Part shown: one piece after another, positions 36,485-46,928 of the stretch
Position numbering within the stretch: the stretch's first letter is position 1
Layout of the letters: each line of letters opens with the position of its first letter
Source: Yersinia canariae
GTDB taxonomy: Bacteria; Pseudomonadota; Gammaproteobacteria; Enterobacterales; Enterobacteriaceae
Assembly (NCBI RefSeq): GCF_009831415.1
Contig: NZ_CP043727.1
Location: forward strand, 2,046,001 to 2,110,000
Direction of reading: 5' to 3'
DNA: 64,000 nucleotides
Program-made: the position numbers and the translations under genes
The notes under the pieces: generated by a model
What the model saw: the letters and a program-made list of their open reading frames with translations, nothing else
The model's database searches: none
Told to the model about the DNA's origin: nothing

Positions 36485-38926
36485 TTATATACATTTCACG
36501 GTACCTATATGTTGTATCCCTGAATGGGCCTTCAGGCCGAATTGTAGGTTGCAATAAGCACCATTATCAGCTCGGATTATTTTCAATTTATTTTGTGGTT
36601 TCGCTTGCTCAATATAAGTAATGCCGTCCCAGCCGACATAACTGACGGGTTTGGGATCAGAGGTAAATACCGGGCTGCCTTTAGGCAAGTCTTTGCCGGA
36701 TTCATCGGTAATATGCAGGATCGCGGCAGTAATTTGCTCCAGCGGGAAGTCGATTAAATAGCCACTGCGTTCACTAATTGCCAAACGTCGCTCAACTTCT
36801 GGCATGGTAACATCTGCCGGTAGGCTCATTGGGTCAATTTGGAATTTTGCCTGATAATAAGAAGTGACATTAGGAATTAATAAATAACCGTCATTATTGG
36901 TTGTGCCTATTAGCTGATTTTCGTAACTGACAGGGATTTGGCTAAAACCACGGGTTGATACCAGTGCGAAGGCATCATTGATTGTGTTGCTGGCATATAC
37001 CCCATGGTTCATGACGACCAGTGATCCACTGACTTCGCCCCAGCTACGGTAATCGCTTGCATTGCCATAGATACCGACCCGGCTTTCCATCACCCGCGTT
37101 CGCCAGATGAGGTCAGCTTGCTGATAGCTGCTGCTTTCACCCGTGCCATTAGCATAGGCCAGATTCCAGCCCAGCCCGCCGTTGGTCGGGGTTGCACGGC
37201 TATAGTTGACCCGCTGGCTCCAGCTATTATTGGTGTCACGCATACTACTAATGCTCCCCGCGCCCCAATCACCGAGAGGAATGCTGAATACCATCTGCGC
37301 GTTATAGCCTTTGCTGCCCAGCTCCCGGTTGACCGAGAAATAAAAGCTGGTATTGCCCAATACGGAAGTGCTGTAGCTAATATTAACCAGCCGTGTGCGT
37401 TTCCCTAATGCATCACGGACATCAAAATAACCTGAACCGATAGCGCCATATGCCCCCAACCCCAGGCTTCCAGTGATTTGATCAGTCCGGCGACTGGGCC
37501 GGTATTCACTTTTATAATTTGCCAGATCACCGTAATTTTCGCTGCGGTTAATGCGCTGTGCATTTAAGCTGAAAAACGCATTGCTATAGCTGTAGCCCAG
37601 CGAGTATTGATTACCGCGCCCGCCGTAGCGCTGAGCGGAGGAAGATGGCGGTGTATTAACATCTGTTTCAGTGGGGGCTATCCCGCTCCCCAATACCTCA
37701 TCACCGGCATGGCTGATACTGTAAGAACTATTCAGAACACCATAATTTCCGACACGTAAACTGACGCCACTTCCCGCGACATTCAACTGTCTGGCGACAT
37801 CAGACCGGCCTTCCAGTGTCAGCCAAGGGGTCGCGCCGTAACGGAGCACTCCGCTGGCAACTAGGTCACCATAATCAGCAGAACGAATACCGTAGTTTTG
37901 GCGCAACATGCCGCTCGCCAGGCTGAAATCCCATAAGCCGGGCTTAAGCAAATCACTGGCAACATAGAAGGGGATTGAGGTGCTGACCTGGCGTCCTAAT
38001 GCATCGGTGGTGACAACAGTCGCTTGGCCGGCACCATTGATTCTGGGGCCATTATCAATGACAAACGGGCCGGGGTTAACGGCGGTGGATTGAGTTCTGA
38101 AGTTATCAATATAGAGATCAACCGTGCTGGGGATGGCGGCCTGACCGGCAAACTGGGGCAGTGGATAAGTCACTAAGTCCGGGCGAATGGCAAAGTTACG
38201 TGATACCTGAAGCCCCCCCAATCGCACTGAACTGCTCCACGGGAGTGAGCCGGTTATCAGGTCGCCAGCCGTGTAGCTCAGCATGTGATTTTCATCATTT
38301 AATCGCCACTGAGTATCGTAGCGGATATACCCTTTTTCGACGGTAATGTTATCGGTATCCGTCAGGTTAGCGCGATAAATCCCGGTGTTACTGATCAAGC
38401 CGAAGTGGTCAAACAGGCGCAGCTCACTCCAGGCCGATGTATTACTGGGTTGGCCGCTATTATTCCCCTGACTGGCATAGACATCATAATTAAATAGCAG
38501 GCCGAGGCTGCTTTGCGCCCGTTGATAATCCTCTGTTGCGGCGAGGTTTACCCGCTGTTGTGGCAACCATTCGCTAGGGATATCAATGAGCAACTTCTGG
38601 CTGTCACCTTGATAGGTGACATGCACTTTATCCATAGTATCAATAGCAACGTCTGTCGTATTTAGAGCCGATGAGGGGAAACCCACCGCTTTTAACTGCT
38701 CAGGTGTCAGAAAATAATGTCCGTCGCGATACACCACGGGCACAGCTTCGCCGAAGTGACGCCCATTGACGACCAGCTCAAGATATAAGGTCGTGTCAGG
38801 CATCACCGCAGCTGATGGCGGAGGCGGCAAATCCCCCCCTCTTACCGTTAGTGGTATGAATACGGGGGATATCATTGAGGCATACATCAATGTCAAAATT
38901 GGCGACAGCCTAAAGTTGATCATCAT
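36485..38926 (-). CDS. Csu-type fimbrial outer-membrane usher (CsuD-like)
   Basis: An 813-residue usher (FimD/PapC superfamily, archaic clade) that forms the outer-membrane secretion pore and assembles subunits. A signal sequence at the N-terminus is followed by the N-terminal chaperone-binding domain (LYLELVVNGRHFGEAVPVVY), the 24-stranded barrel with plug (DALGRQVSTSIPFYV), and C-terminal domains ending GLKAHSGIQHIGTVKC. Length fits CsuD (about 830). It lies between the chaperone and tip adhesin, with a 30-bp gap to the latter. The exact start is uncertain since two ATGs are adjacent. Confidence 0.9.
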   Translation of the reverse strand: MMINFRLSPILTLMYASMISPVFIPLTVRGGDLPPPPSAAVMPDTTLYLELVVNGRHFGEAVPVVYRDGHYFLTPEQLKAVGFPSSALNTTDVAIDTMDKVHVTYQGDSQKLLIDIPSEWLPQQRVNLAATEDYQRAQSSLGLLFNYDVYASQGNNSGQPSNTSAWSELRLFDHFGLISNTGIYRANLTDTDNITVEKGYIRYDTQWRLNDENHMLSYTAGDLITGSLPWSSSVRLGGLQVSRNFAIRPDLVTYPLPQFAGQAAIPSTVDLYIDNFRTQSTAVNPGPFVIDNGPRINGAGQATVVTTDALGRQVSTSIPFYVASDLLKPGLWDFSLASGMLRQNYGIRSADYGDLVASGVLRYGATPWLTLEGRSDVARQLNVAGSGVSLRVGNYGVLNSSYSISHAGDEVLGSGIAPTETDVNTPPSSSAQRYGGRGNQYSLGYSYSNAFFSLNAQRINRSENYGDLANYKSEYRPSRRTDQITGSLGLGAYGAIGSGYFDVRDALGKRTRLVNISYSTSVLGNTSFYFSVNRELGSKGYNAQMVFSIPLGDWGAGSISSMRDTNNSWSQRVNYSRATPTNGGLGWNLAYANGTGESSSYQQADLIWRTRVMESRVGIYGNASDYRSWGEVSGSLVVMNHGVYASNTINDAFALVSTRGFSQIPVSYENQLIGTTNNDGYLLIPNVTSYYQAKFQIDPMSLPADVTMPEVERRLAISERSGYLIDFPLEQITAAILHITDESGKDLPKGSPVFTSDPKPVSYVGWDGITYIEQAKPQNKLKIIRADNGAYCNLQFGLKAHSGIQHIGTVKCI

Positions 38927-39011
38927 CCCAGACCCTAGCGTATTGACAGTTATTCCCGTTTATCAATGCATTACCTGTGCATTAATCGATAATGGCTTTT
39001 ATCTGGCCCGT

Positions 39012-39761
39012 CTATTGATGGGGAATAACTATAGGTTTGGGATTACTATTCACCAGCGCAGTCAATGGCCCCATACTGGCTGAAGCAGGAATGAGAAAGC
39101 GCATTTCATTACCTGGCAAAACATAGCCCATCAGCCCGCTATTCATGTTTTTATTTTGTAAGCTAACGCGGGAAATCCGGGCGTGAGTCTGCCCTTGATT
39201 GCGAATGGACAACCATGTTTTCCCGTTATCCTGAATGAGTTTGTAGCCGAGACTCAGTGGGAAAAAGGTGGCTGGGTTATTGGCATCTTCAGATTTCAGC
39301 CCTTCACCATAGATAAATAAAGGGATGGAATAGCGCATCTGAAACTTCAGCCCCATATTCAAATCGGGCATGGGCGCATCTTCATTGGGGTCTTTGCGCG
39401 GGATTTCATCAATCAGCACCCTGAATGCTTGCTCCTGCCCAGCGGGCACCTGCGTATTTTTAATCAGTCGGATCAACTGGCGTTTACCGGGTAAAATAGT
39501 CGCAACTGGCGGGCTGGCAAGGATTGCTGACTGATGACTGTAATCTTCCTGCCCGGCTTTTTGTTGCCACCCTAATACACGAATTTGCATGTAAACGGGC
39601 TGGCTGTCTTTATTTTCCAGCCACAGCGCGGTGGCTTTCTCATGACTGTTTATCACCGGATCTATAGGCCAGATAAGCACTGAAGAGGCCGCATAAAGTG
39701 AGTTGCTGGCCAATGTTGTCGCGAATAAAACCACTGAAGAGAGTGATGTTAATTTAATCAT
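39012..39761 (-). CDS. Csu-type periplasmic pilus chaperone (CsuC-like)
   Basis: A 249-residue periplasmic chaperone of the archaic chaperone-usher class. After the signal (ending LYAASS) come the G1-type strand SSVLIWPIDPVI, the conserved ALWLENKDSQPVYMQIRVLGW segment, and ILPGKRQLIRLI. QAFRVLIDEIP is the classical chaperone signature. It binds subunits by donor-strand complementation and hands them to the usher, whose gene follows 85 bp later. Confidence 0.9.
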   Translation of the reverse strand: MIKLTSLSSVVLFATTLASNSLYAASSVLIWPIDPVINSHEKATALWLENKDSQPVYMQIRVLGWQQKAGQEDYSHQSAILASPPVATILPGKRQLIRLIKNTQVPAGQEQAFRVLIDEIPRKDPNEDAPMPDLNMGLKFQMRYSIPLFIYGEGLKSEDANNPATFFPLSLGYKLIQDNGKTWLSIRNQGQTHARISRVSLQNKNMNSGLMGYVLPGNEMRFLIPASASMGPLTALVNSNPKPIVIPHQ

Positions 39762-39807
39762 GGTGAACTCCTTGTCGGTAAAGTACCCATATTAAATAAA
39801 GAGTCAT

Positions 39808-40365
39808 TTAATAAGTGACAGTCACTAATAATGTATCTGTGTAATTTCCCGCCGTAGGGAGGGCACTGGTGGCAAACAATTGCGCGTATAGAATGATTTG
39901 CTGCAAGGTACTATTCGCACTAATGACTTGCGCGGTTCCGCCGTTACTGCCATTGCCCCAAATAACACTGCGGGCGCTGTCTTGGAATATTTGATAAAAC
40001 AGGTATTCACCGGTAGTGCTATTGAGTAGCCGCCGACCGGCAGAAATATTGCCGGTAGTATTTGCGCCGCTATTTAACGCCAGAGTGATGCTGGGCGTAC
40101 CACTGCACTGAATAATGATTGAACCGGCATTTTGGCTGGAGACGATATTAATTGCTGTTGCCAGTGAAGAGACATTGCCAAAATTCAGTGTGCCAAAACT
40201 GTTGCTATCAGCCGTGCCGCTTCCCAAGATGCAGCCGGGTAATATTGTGGCTTTGACTGCAAAGGGGCTGCTTAAGGTTTCCCCATAACTGCCCGACACG
40301 GATAAGCCCAATAAACTCAACACCAGTAATTGAATTAAGGTGGGATAGAAACTGCCGTGCATCAT
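39808..40365 (-). CDS. Csu-type pilus subunit (CsuB-like), SCPU domain
   Basis: A 185-residue exported single SCPU-domain pilin. Signal peptide near the N-terminus (ending SYGETL), then GCILGSGTADSNSFGTLNFGNV with the first conserved Cys, IIIQCSGTPSITLALNSG with the second, and GNYTDTLLVTVTY at the C-terminus, the strand needed for chaperone binding. GGAGG precedes the ATG. Third of the three minor/major subunit genes in the operon. Confidence 0.86.
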   Translation of the reverse strand: MMHGSFYPTLIQLLVLSLLGLSVSGSYGETLSSPFAVKATILPGCILGSGTADSNSFGTLNFGNVSSLATAINIVSSQNAGSIIIQCSGTPSITLALNSGANTTGNISAGRRLLNSTTGEYLFYQIFQDSARSVIWGNGSNGGTAQVISANSTLQQIILYAQLFATSALPTAGNYTDTLLVTVTY

Positions 40366-40377
40366 ATTGTTTCCTCC

Positions 40378-40935
40378 CTACCAGTTAACAGTGACTTGAA
40401 TTGTGTCGGTATAAACACCCGCCGCTGGCGTGCTTTGTATCGGGATCAGTCCATACACGGGGAGGGTCATGGGTTGCCCGGTAGCAACCTGTGAGACACC
40501 CACGGTATTATCCCAAATCTGACTGTGGGCGGAGTCGGTATACAGGTTGTAATTCACATGTTGACTTGTCGGGCCACCGGCCAAATAGCGGCCATTGACA
40601 CTGCCGCTTTGTCCGGCACTGAGCAACACGGTAAAGCTGGTGTTTTTACTGCATTGCACGGAAATCGCCCCGGTATTGGCCTGGCCGATAACTGCTATCG
40701 GGGCGTTTAGCACAGTCGCTGAGCCAAAATTCAAGGTGCCAAAGGTGGTGGAGCCACCGACGGTCGTGCCGGCAATACAGGTTGGCAATAATGTCGCATT
40801 GACATTGATATTGGCCGTTTTAGAGACGGCATACACCGGATAAGTGCGCAGTAATAGCAGGCCGACGATTAACCACAAAAGCCGTTTTTTATCGTCAATA
40901 GTCAGCGAGTTACCCGGATGAGTATCTAATGTCAT
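40378..40935 (-). CDS. Csu-type pilus subunit (CsuA-like), SCPU domain
   Basis: A 185-residue SCPU-domain subunit. The N-terminus contains a hydrophobic signal (LLWLIVGLLLLRTYPVYA) preceded by about 20 residues, so the start may be further in. CIAGTTVGGSTTFGTLNFG, ISVQCSKNTSFTVLLSAG and GVYTDTIQVTVNW are the family segments. The start ATG lies 6 bp past the upstream gene's stop region, implying translational coupling, and 12 bp separate it from the next gene. Confidence 0.85.
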   Translation of the reverse strand: MTLDTHPGNSLTIDDKKRLLWLIVGLLLLRTYPVYAVSKTANINVNATLLPTCIAGTTVGGSTTFGTLNFGSATVLNAPIAVIGQANTGAISVQCSKNTSFTVLLSAGQSGSVNGRYLAGGPTSQHVNYNLYTDSAHSQIWDNTVGVSQVATGQPMTLPVYGLIPIQSTPAAGVYTDTIQVTVNW

Positions 40936-40940
40936 ATTGA

Positions 40941-41477
40941 CTACCAATTGACAGTCACGTTTACCGTATCGGTATAAGTGCTGACACTTGGCGTAGCCTG
41001 TATAGGAACTTCACCATAAACGGTGAGGGGGATGGCGGTACCTATTGCAGCCGCGGTGCCGGCGAGCAGACCAGAGCCTGTGGTTCCCCATGCTTGGGAA
41101 TATCCACTGTCTTTATACAAATTATAATTTACAAACTCACTTGTCCCGCCAGATAAGCGGCGCTGGGTACTCAACGCATGTGCGCCGTTATCAATTCCAA
41201 TATTGTAGGCTGTACCAGCACTACAGTATAAATTCAGCGCGCCATTGGTTGTGCTGCTGTAGGCCTGTTTCAGGGCGGCATTTAAGGTCGCGACGGTGCC
41301 GAAATTGATGGTGCCTAAGTTTGTTAACCCGCCAGGAGTCGTCCCGTCATTGATATAACATCCTGTAATAATCGTGAGAGATGCGCCTAATGTCCCAGTG
41401 ACCGTTCCCGCACTCTCTACTGAGGGAGCTGACTGTAGTAAAACTATAGCACTAAGAATAAGTAAAGGTTTCTTCAT
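40941..41477 (-). CDS. Csu-type major pilin (CsuA/B-like), SCPU domain
   Basis: A 178-residue exported pilin, first gene of the operon and therefore likely the major subunit. The start MKKPLLILSAIVLLQSAPS follows AAGGAT. The mature domain has CYINDGTTPGGLTNLGTINFG, LNLYCSAGTAYNIGIDNG and the C-terminal VSTYTDTVNVTVNW. The upstream 327 bp to 41804 show no gene; the promoter must lie there, and its AT-richness would suit H-NS silencing. Confidence 0.87.
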   Translation of the reverse strand: MKKPLLILSAIVLLQSAPSVESAGTVTGTLGASLTIITGCYINDGTTPGGLTNLGTINFGTVATLNAALKQAYSSTTNGALNLYCSAGTAYNIGIDNGAHALSTQRRLSGGTSEFVNYNLYKDSGYSQAWGTTGSGLLAGTAAAIGTAIPLTVYGEVPIQATPSVSTYTDTVNVTVNW

Positions 41478-41804
41478 TGTTTCATCCTTAATCATATAAT
41501 TTACAGCCAAGTAATATCGCGTTAAGTTGCGCCAATGACGTAGCGAAACTGATGTTTACGGCAAAAATAATTAAAAAAACCAGATGATTAATTAATAGCA
41601 GTAAGATTAGAAAAGTGTTCAATTTTGATCAAAAAATTACTCATCCATCTCATATCTATCATTTATTGTGTATTTTGCTGGAAAAACAAGAGGGATGGGT
41701 TAATCCCTACATTCAAGATAAATTGATGTTTTTGGCTTTTAATTCTTAATATGAATCCATTCAGCAGCGTTATAATTGAGATGCATCTATAGAGCAAAAA
41801 ATCT

Positions 41805-43229
41805 TTATTGATTAGTTTCGCTTCTGAAGTGGGTTGCAGAAATTCCCAACCCGATCACCGCCAATAGTGCCGCCACACCGTAAGTAAATTGCATACCTTG
41901 GGTAATATTTATTGCGCTGGCTAATTGAATATCTTCAGTTGCTGATGCGAAAGCGAAGACCGCGCCCATGACGGATGCGCCAGTGATAAGCCCAAGGTTG
42001 CGTGAAAGGTTGAGCATACCGGAAACGGCACCTCGTCTATCCGCACTCACCGACTTAATCATCTGGGTATTATTGGCTGCCTGGAAGGTGGCATAGCCGA
42101 TAGTCATCACACACACCGGCACGATATAGCCGAGTACGCCAAAATTAGCGGGGATTATCGCCAAGAGCAGGGTGCCGACAGTTATCCCCCCTAATCCGCC
42201 GGTAACCATTATTCTGGCCCCCAATTTATCCACCCAGTAACCCGCCGGAACACCGCTTAACGCCGCCATTATTGGGCCAGCAGACATCGCTAACCCAACC
42301 CATTCAGTGCGTAAGCCCAGGGCGCGGGAAAGATAAAATGGCCCGACAATCAGGGTGGACATCATGATGGTGGTGACCAATGCGCTTATGATTAATCCTG
42401 CGCGCAACACCGGGTGCTGTAATAGGGGGGCCTGAATTAAGGGGGATTTCGCTCTTTTTTCTGCCCAGATAAATAATCCCCCGCCGAGGGCCGCGGCCCC
42501 TAATAGTATCCAGTTATGGGCACTGAATGTGCCATGCCCCAAAGTCATGGACAGCGTATATAGCGCGAGAGTCAAGCCCAGCAGTATCATTCCGATGGGA
42601 TCAAAACCAGAATGAGAGTGAGGTAATTGAGTGTGACTGGCAGGTAAGTAACGTGAGATGAGGAACAAGGCCAATAAGCCAAAAGGAATATTGATGAAGA
42701 ACATGGCAGGCCAACCGAAGCCCGCAATGAGCATGCCGCCGAGAGAGGGGCCAAGGGCGGTTCCGATAGCGGATACTGTGCCGAGCATCCCCATGGCGCG
42801 CCCGGTTTTTTCCTGACCGACTGTTTCACCGACCAGTGCCAAAGTGAGTGTCATCATGGCGGCGGCCCCCAGCCCTTGCAGGATGCGGGCGGTAATCAAT
42901 ACTCCAATGCTGGGGGCAAAGGCGCAGCCCAGAGAGGCCACGGTGAAGAGTGTGATCCCCACTTTTAATAATTGGCGTTTGTCGATGATATCTCCCATTC
43001 GGCCAATACTGATGGCCGATGTGGTAATCGCCAATAAGTAGGCCAATATCACCCACTGCGCGTCTTGAAAAGAGGCATCAAAAGTTCGTGTTAACGTGGG
43101 TAATCCCACATTGGCGATGCTGGTGGCTAATGAGGAAAGCAGCATCGGCAGTGAGAGGCAGAGCAGTATTTTTCGTAGGGCGGCGTTTTCAACGGTAAGT
43201 GAATGACTGTTACGGGTATTGATTTTCAT
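41805..43229 (-). CDS. DHA2-family (14-TMS) MFS efflux transporter
   Basis: A 474-residue inner-membrane drug:H+ antiporter of the EmrB/QacA type. Conserved motifs are visible: the first helix LPMLLSSLATSIANVGLPTL, motif A-like GRMGDIIDKRQLLKVG, motif C GTALGPSLGGMLIAG. Around fourteen hydrophobic segments fit. It is divergent from a LysR regulator (128-bp intergenic), the usual arrangement of a regulator controlling an exporter. Substrate unknown. Confidence 0.88.
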   Translation of the reverse strand: MKINTRNSHSLTVENAALRKILLCLSLPMLLSSLATSIANVGLPTLTRTFDASFQDAQWVILAYLLAITTSAISIGRMGDIIDKRQLLKVGITLFTVASLGCAFAPSIGVLITARILQGLGAAAMMTLTLALVGETVGQEKTGRAMGMLGTVSAIGTALGPSLGGMLIAGFGWPAMFFINIPFGLLALFLISRYLPASHTQLPHSHSGFDPIGMILLGLTLALYTLSMTLGHGTFSAHNWILLGAAALGGGLFIWAEKRAKSPLIQAPLLQHPVLRAGLIISALVTTIMMSTLIVGPFYLSRALGLRTEWVGLAMSAGPIMAALSGVPAGYWVDKLGARIMVTGGLGGITVGTLLLAIIPANFGVLGYIVPVCVMTIGYATFQAANNTQMIKSVSADRRGAVSGMLNLSRNLGLITGASVMGAVFAFASATEDIQLASAINITQGMQFTYGVAALLAVIGLGISATHFRSETNQ

Positions 43230-43357
43230 TTTTAGCGAGCTCCCAAAAGACCTATTCAGGAGACTATTTCATTGTGTGACAGGGCGGAAGACGCACGAGA
43301 TGCAGCTTATTACTGCATCCAACGCCATGTCACGGCGGATTGTGCTAGAGTCATGAG

Positions 43358-44278
43358 ATGACAAAACCTGATCTCAATTTATTAATCACGCTCAATGTTC
43401 TGCTTGCGGAAGGCAGTGTGGTACTTGCCGCCCAACGATTGGGGCTAAGCCCATCGGCGATGAGCCGCGCGCTGGCGAGATTGCGCCAGACCACCGGTGA
43501 CCCATTGTTGGTGAGAGCGGGGCGGGCGCTGGTTCCTACCCCCAGAGCACTTGAGTTGCGTGAGCAGGTTAGCCAATTGGTGCAGGACGCGACATCTGTG
43601 CTGCGCCCGGCGGAGAAACTGGATCTTGCCCAGCTAACACGCATTTTTACATTGCGTACCAGTGATGGTTTTGTCGAAAATTTTGGTGCGGCGCTGTTGG
43701 CGCGGGTTAACCAAGATGCTGCGGGTGTGCGGCTGTGTTTTATGCAAAAGATGAACAAAGACAGTGCATTACTTCGCGATGGCATTGTCGATCTGGAAAC
43801 CGGTGTTGTGGGGGCGTCGGCCAGCCCTGAGTTGCGCACGCGCGGGCTATTTCGCGATAGCTTCATTGGTGTTGTCAGGGCGGGGCATCCACTGTGCGAA
43901 GGGGAGATATCACCCGAGCGCTATGCTCGCCAAGATCATATTATGATTTCACGGCGTCAGGGCCATAAAGGGCCGGTTGATGATGCTTTGCAGTTAGTCG
44001 GGCTGGAAAGAAACGGGGTGACTTATGTGGACGGCATCTCGACCGCGTTGGCCTTGGTGAAAGGCTCGGATTTGGTGGCCACGGTACCGGAACGGCACAC
44101 CTTGAATCTGCGCAGTGGGATGTTCAGTTTTCCGCTGCCAATAACCTCACCGATTATGACGGTTTCGATGCTCTGGCACCCGCGAATGGATGCTGACCCG
44201 GCCCACCGCTGGTTGCGCCAATGTGTACTGGATGTGTGTGGGAATACCTATCAGGGCGACACATTCGCGCCCCCCTGA
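43358..44278 (+). CDS. LysR-family transcriptional regulator
   Basis: A 306-residue LTTR of the NodD/NahR-like branch. The N-terminal winged helix reads DLNLLITLNVLLAEGSVVLAAQRLGLSPSAMSRALARLR, and the C-terminal periplasmic-binding-like domain senses an unknown effector. It probably regulates the divergent exporter gene and itself from the shared 128-bp region. It converges with letB, 13 bp away. Confidence 0.88.
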   Translation: MTKPDLNLLITLNVLLAEGSVVLAAQRLGLSPSAMSRALARLRQTTGDPLLVRAGRALVPTPRALELREQVSQLVQDATSVLRPAEKLDLAQLTRIFTLRTSDGFVENFGAALLARVNQDAAGVRLCFMQKMNKDSALLRDGIVDLETGVVGASASPELRTRGLFRDSFIGVVRAGHPLCEGEISPERYARQDHIMISRRQGHKGPVDDALQLVGLERNGVTYVDGISTALALVKGSDLVATVPERHTLNLRSGMFSFPLPITSPIMTVSMLWHPRMDADPAHRWLRQCVLDVCGNTYQGDTFAPP

Positions 44279-44291
44279 TAGGTCATCAGGA

Positions 44292-46928
44292 CTAGAACCG
44301 TGGGATCGCGGTTCCCCAGTTTCGCCAGTCTTTCGGCTCTTCCGGGTTAAGCAAGAAGTGTTGATTCACACTGGCTTTCGGTGCCAGTGGCGTGGTCGGT
44401 GGCGTGGCGAAAGCAATACCTCCGCGAATAAACTGCTGGAAGGTGCCACTTTTCACCACTCCACCCGTCAGGCCAAATTCAAGGTTATAGCCCGATGCCA
44501 ACCAGAAAACCGAATTCTGCCGCACCAGCTGTTGGAATTTCTGACTGATGCGCAAAGAGACTTGTACCCGATCAGACATCGCCCCCAGATTAAACCCAGT
44601 CACCGTCCCCACTTCCAGCCCACGGAACAAGACCGGCGTGCCAATTTGCAATGATCCTGCCTCTGCCGTATCAAGAATAATGCTCAGGCCATCAAGATAG
44701 CGCGAATCCGTAATAGTGGCGGTTTGCAGCTCAAATGAACGCAATGTGCCACCTTTACCCGGCTCTACATTAATATAGGGCTGGAACAGGGTATCCAGAT
44801 TATTGACCCCTGCGGCGGAGATCTCCGGTGACACAATCGAGAAGCGGGTGCCCGCACGCGCAAAGCTCTGTACGTATTCGGGATAGAGCACGGCTTTGGC
44901 TAACACCTCATTGCGCTCGGGGGCCAGTTTCAGTGATTCAACCTGCCCAATATTGATACCCAGATAGCGAATTGGCATGCCTGTTGCCAGTTTGCTGGCA
45001 TCAAAGGTGCGCAAGATAATCTGGCTGCCGACCGCACGCGCAGCGGTTTCATTAGCATAAAGAGTGCGTTTCGCGCCTTTATCTAGCGTGACACCCTCGA
45101 GATTATCAAAGCTGATTGCCCCTTTTAATGCCCGGTTCAGCGGGGAGGCTTGCACGGTCAGGCCGCTCCCGTTCAACTGCACTTTCGCGCCGCCCTCGGC
45201 CCAGAAGATGCTCTTATCGGTCAGTAGCTTGCGATACTCCGGCTGAATGTACACATCCACTTCAAACTCATTGGCTTTCGGTTTGATATGGGTTATTTCA
45301 CCCACCTGAAACTTGCGATACAACACCACTGAGCCGGTTTGCACATCGGGCAGGCTAGTTGCCGTCAGTGATAGCGTGGTGGCCGGGCCATTGCCTAAAA
45401 TCCCATCCGTCGCTTTGTCTATACTGCTATACAGTGGATACTTGCTGAGTGCTGCGCCTTTGCCGCCCGGCAGAATCAGAATACCGCCATCAATCCACTC
45501 TTGTGCGCTGGCTCCTTGTATATCAACGCCATCAATACCGAGTTTTACCTCAATGCGGCTGTTCACGACAAACTTACTGTCTTGATGCACCAAATGCCGA
45601 TATTTCGCTTCAATAGCGGCGGTAAAACTCACGCCATTGGCGGAGAGCTCGCGAGTTAATACCTGACCAATTTTAATACCATGCAGTGAGATGGGCTGGC
45701 CGACATCAATGCCATAGCTTTCCGGTGCTGTTAATTGCAATTCGAGCACATTGGGCTGCTGTAACAGGCTTTTACTGCTGGGCAGCACGGTAAAGCGCTG
45801 TTGTGGTTCGCCCTCGCCGGGGATGAGCTCCAGAGTATTGCCAGTTAAAAGCTCACTCAATTTGGCATCATTAAGACTAATTCGTGGGCTATTCATTTCA
45901 ATACGCGTACCAGTACGCATTAAATCCACCACCGACGGGTCAATGGTCAGTTCGCCAGTGACTTTGCTGTCTGGCTGGAGTGCCATTTTGGTCAGGGTGC
46001 CCACTTGTAACCCTTGATAAATCAGTGGAGTGCGCCCCTCGCTCAAGCTGCTGCCACTGGGTAAATCCAACGTGATAGCCACACCGCGCTTGCTATGTGC
46101 CAAATCTGTGTAAAGCTGGAAAGGCTGGTCTGGCTTTGCATTCTGGCTGTTTGGTGGCGAGTCAAAGGCAATGGCACCATTGACCAATGCGGCCAGACTC
46201 TCCATTTGTACGGATGCGCCATTGAGGCTGAAATCACCTTTAAAACCAGACACATTCCAAAAACGAGTATCATTTTTGACCAGTTTGGCAAAGCGCCGGT
46301 CAATCAGCACATCAATGACTACTCCATTATTATCAGGTGCGATGTTGTAATCGTAGACTTTACCCACCGGAATTTTACGGTAATACACGAGTGATCCACT
46401 ATTGAGCGAACCTAAATCCGATGCATGCAGATGAACCATTAACTCGCCGGTATTGAGGCGGAATTTGGGTTGCGTATCCAGTGCCGTGAAGTGGCTCTGA
46501 GGTTTGCCTTCTCCCGGCATCATCCCGATATAGTTACCGCCCACCAAAGCATCCAGACCGGAAACCCCCGCCAGAGAGGCTTTTGGCGTCACTAACCAAA
46601 ATTGAGTTCCTTCGCGTAGCGAATCCTCCATGTCATTTTTGATACTGGCGGTAACTTTAATATTGCGCAGGTCATCATCCAGACTAATGGATTGCACCAT
46701 CCCAACTTCCACACCTTGATACCGAATCGGGGTACGCCCTGCAACAATCCCAGCCGCAGACTGGAAGTCAATAGTGACTTCGGTGCCACGTTCTTGCCAG
46801 TTGTTATAAACCAGCCACCCCGCAATCAGCAGGGCAATAAAAGGCAACAACCAGAAAGGCGATATCCGGCGTTTATGTTTAATTTGTGCCTCAGTCGGTG
46901 TACTCGGCGTTTCCTGTTGCATGTGCAT
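44292..46928 (-). CDS. letB: Lipid transport MCE protein LetB (YebT)
   Basis: A periplasm-spanning tunnel protein of 878 residues with one N-terminal transmembrane helix ([18 protein letters not shown]) and seven tandem MCE domains of roughly 115 residues, each with a segment like [13 protein letters not shown] or [12 protein letters not shown]. LetB carries phospholipids between inner and outer membranes. Length equals E. coli YebT (877). Its start overlaps the end of letA by 38 bp, so the two are co-translated. Confidence 0.95.
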   Translation of the reverse strand: MHMQQETPSTPTEAQIKHKRRISPFWLLPFIALLIAGWLVYNNWQERGTEVTIDFQSAAGIVAGRTPIRYQGVEVGMVQSISLDDDLRNIKVTASIKNDMEDSLREGTQFWLVTPKASLAGVSGLDALVGGNYIGMMPGEGKPQSHFTALDTQPKFRLNTGELMVHLHASDLGSLNSGSLVYYRKIPVGKVYDYNIAPDNNGVVIDVLIDRRFAKLVKNDTRFWNVSGFKGDFSLNGASVQMESLAALVNGAIAFDSPPNSQNAKPDQPFQLYTDLAHSKRGVAITLDLPSGSSLSEGRTPLIYQGLQVGTLTKMALQPDSKVTGELTIDPSVVDLMRTGTRIEMNSPRISLNDAKLSELLTGNTLELIPGEGEPQQRFTVLPSSKSLLQQPNVLELQLTAPESYGIDVGQPISLHGIKIGQVLTRELSANGVSFTAAIEAKYRHLVHQDSKFVVNSRIEVKLGIDGVDIQGASAQEWIDGGILILPGGKGAALSKYPLYSSIDKATDGILGNGPATTLSLTATSLPDVQTGSVVLYRKFQVGEITHIKPKANEFEVDVYIQPEYRKLLTDKSIFWAEGGAKVQLNGSGLTVQASPLNRALKGAISFDNLEGVTLDKGAKRTLYANETAARAVGSQIILRTFDASKLATGMPIRYLGINIGQVESLKLAPERNEVLAKAVLYPEYVQSFARAGTRFSIVSPEISAAGVNNLDTLFQPYINVEPGKGGTLRSFELQTATITDSRYLDGLSIILDTAEAGSLQIGTPVLFRGLEVGTVTGFNLGAMSDRVQVSLRISQKFQQLVRQNSVFWLASGYNLEFGLTGGVVKSGTFQQFIRGGIAFATPPTTPLAPKASVNQHFLLNPEEPKDWRNWGTAIPRF

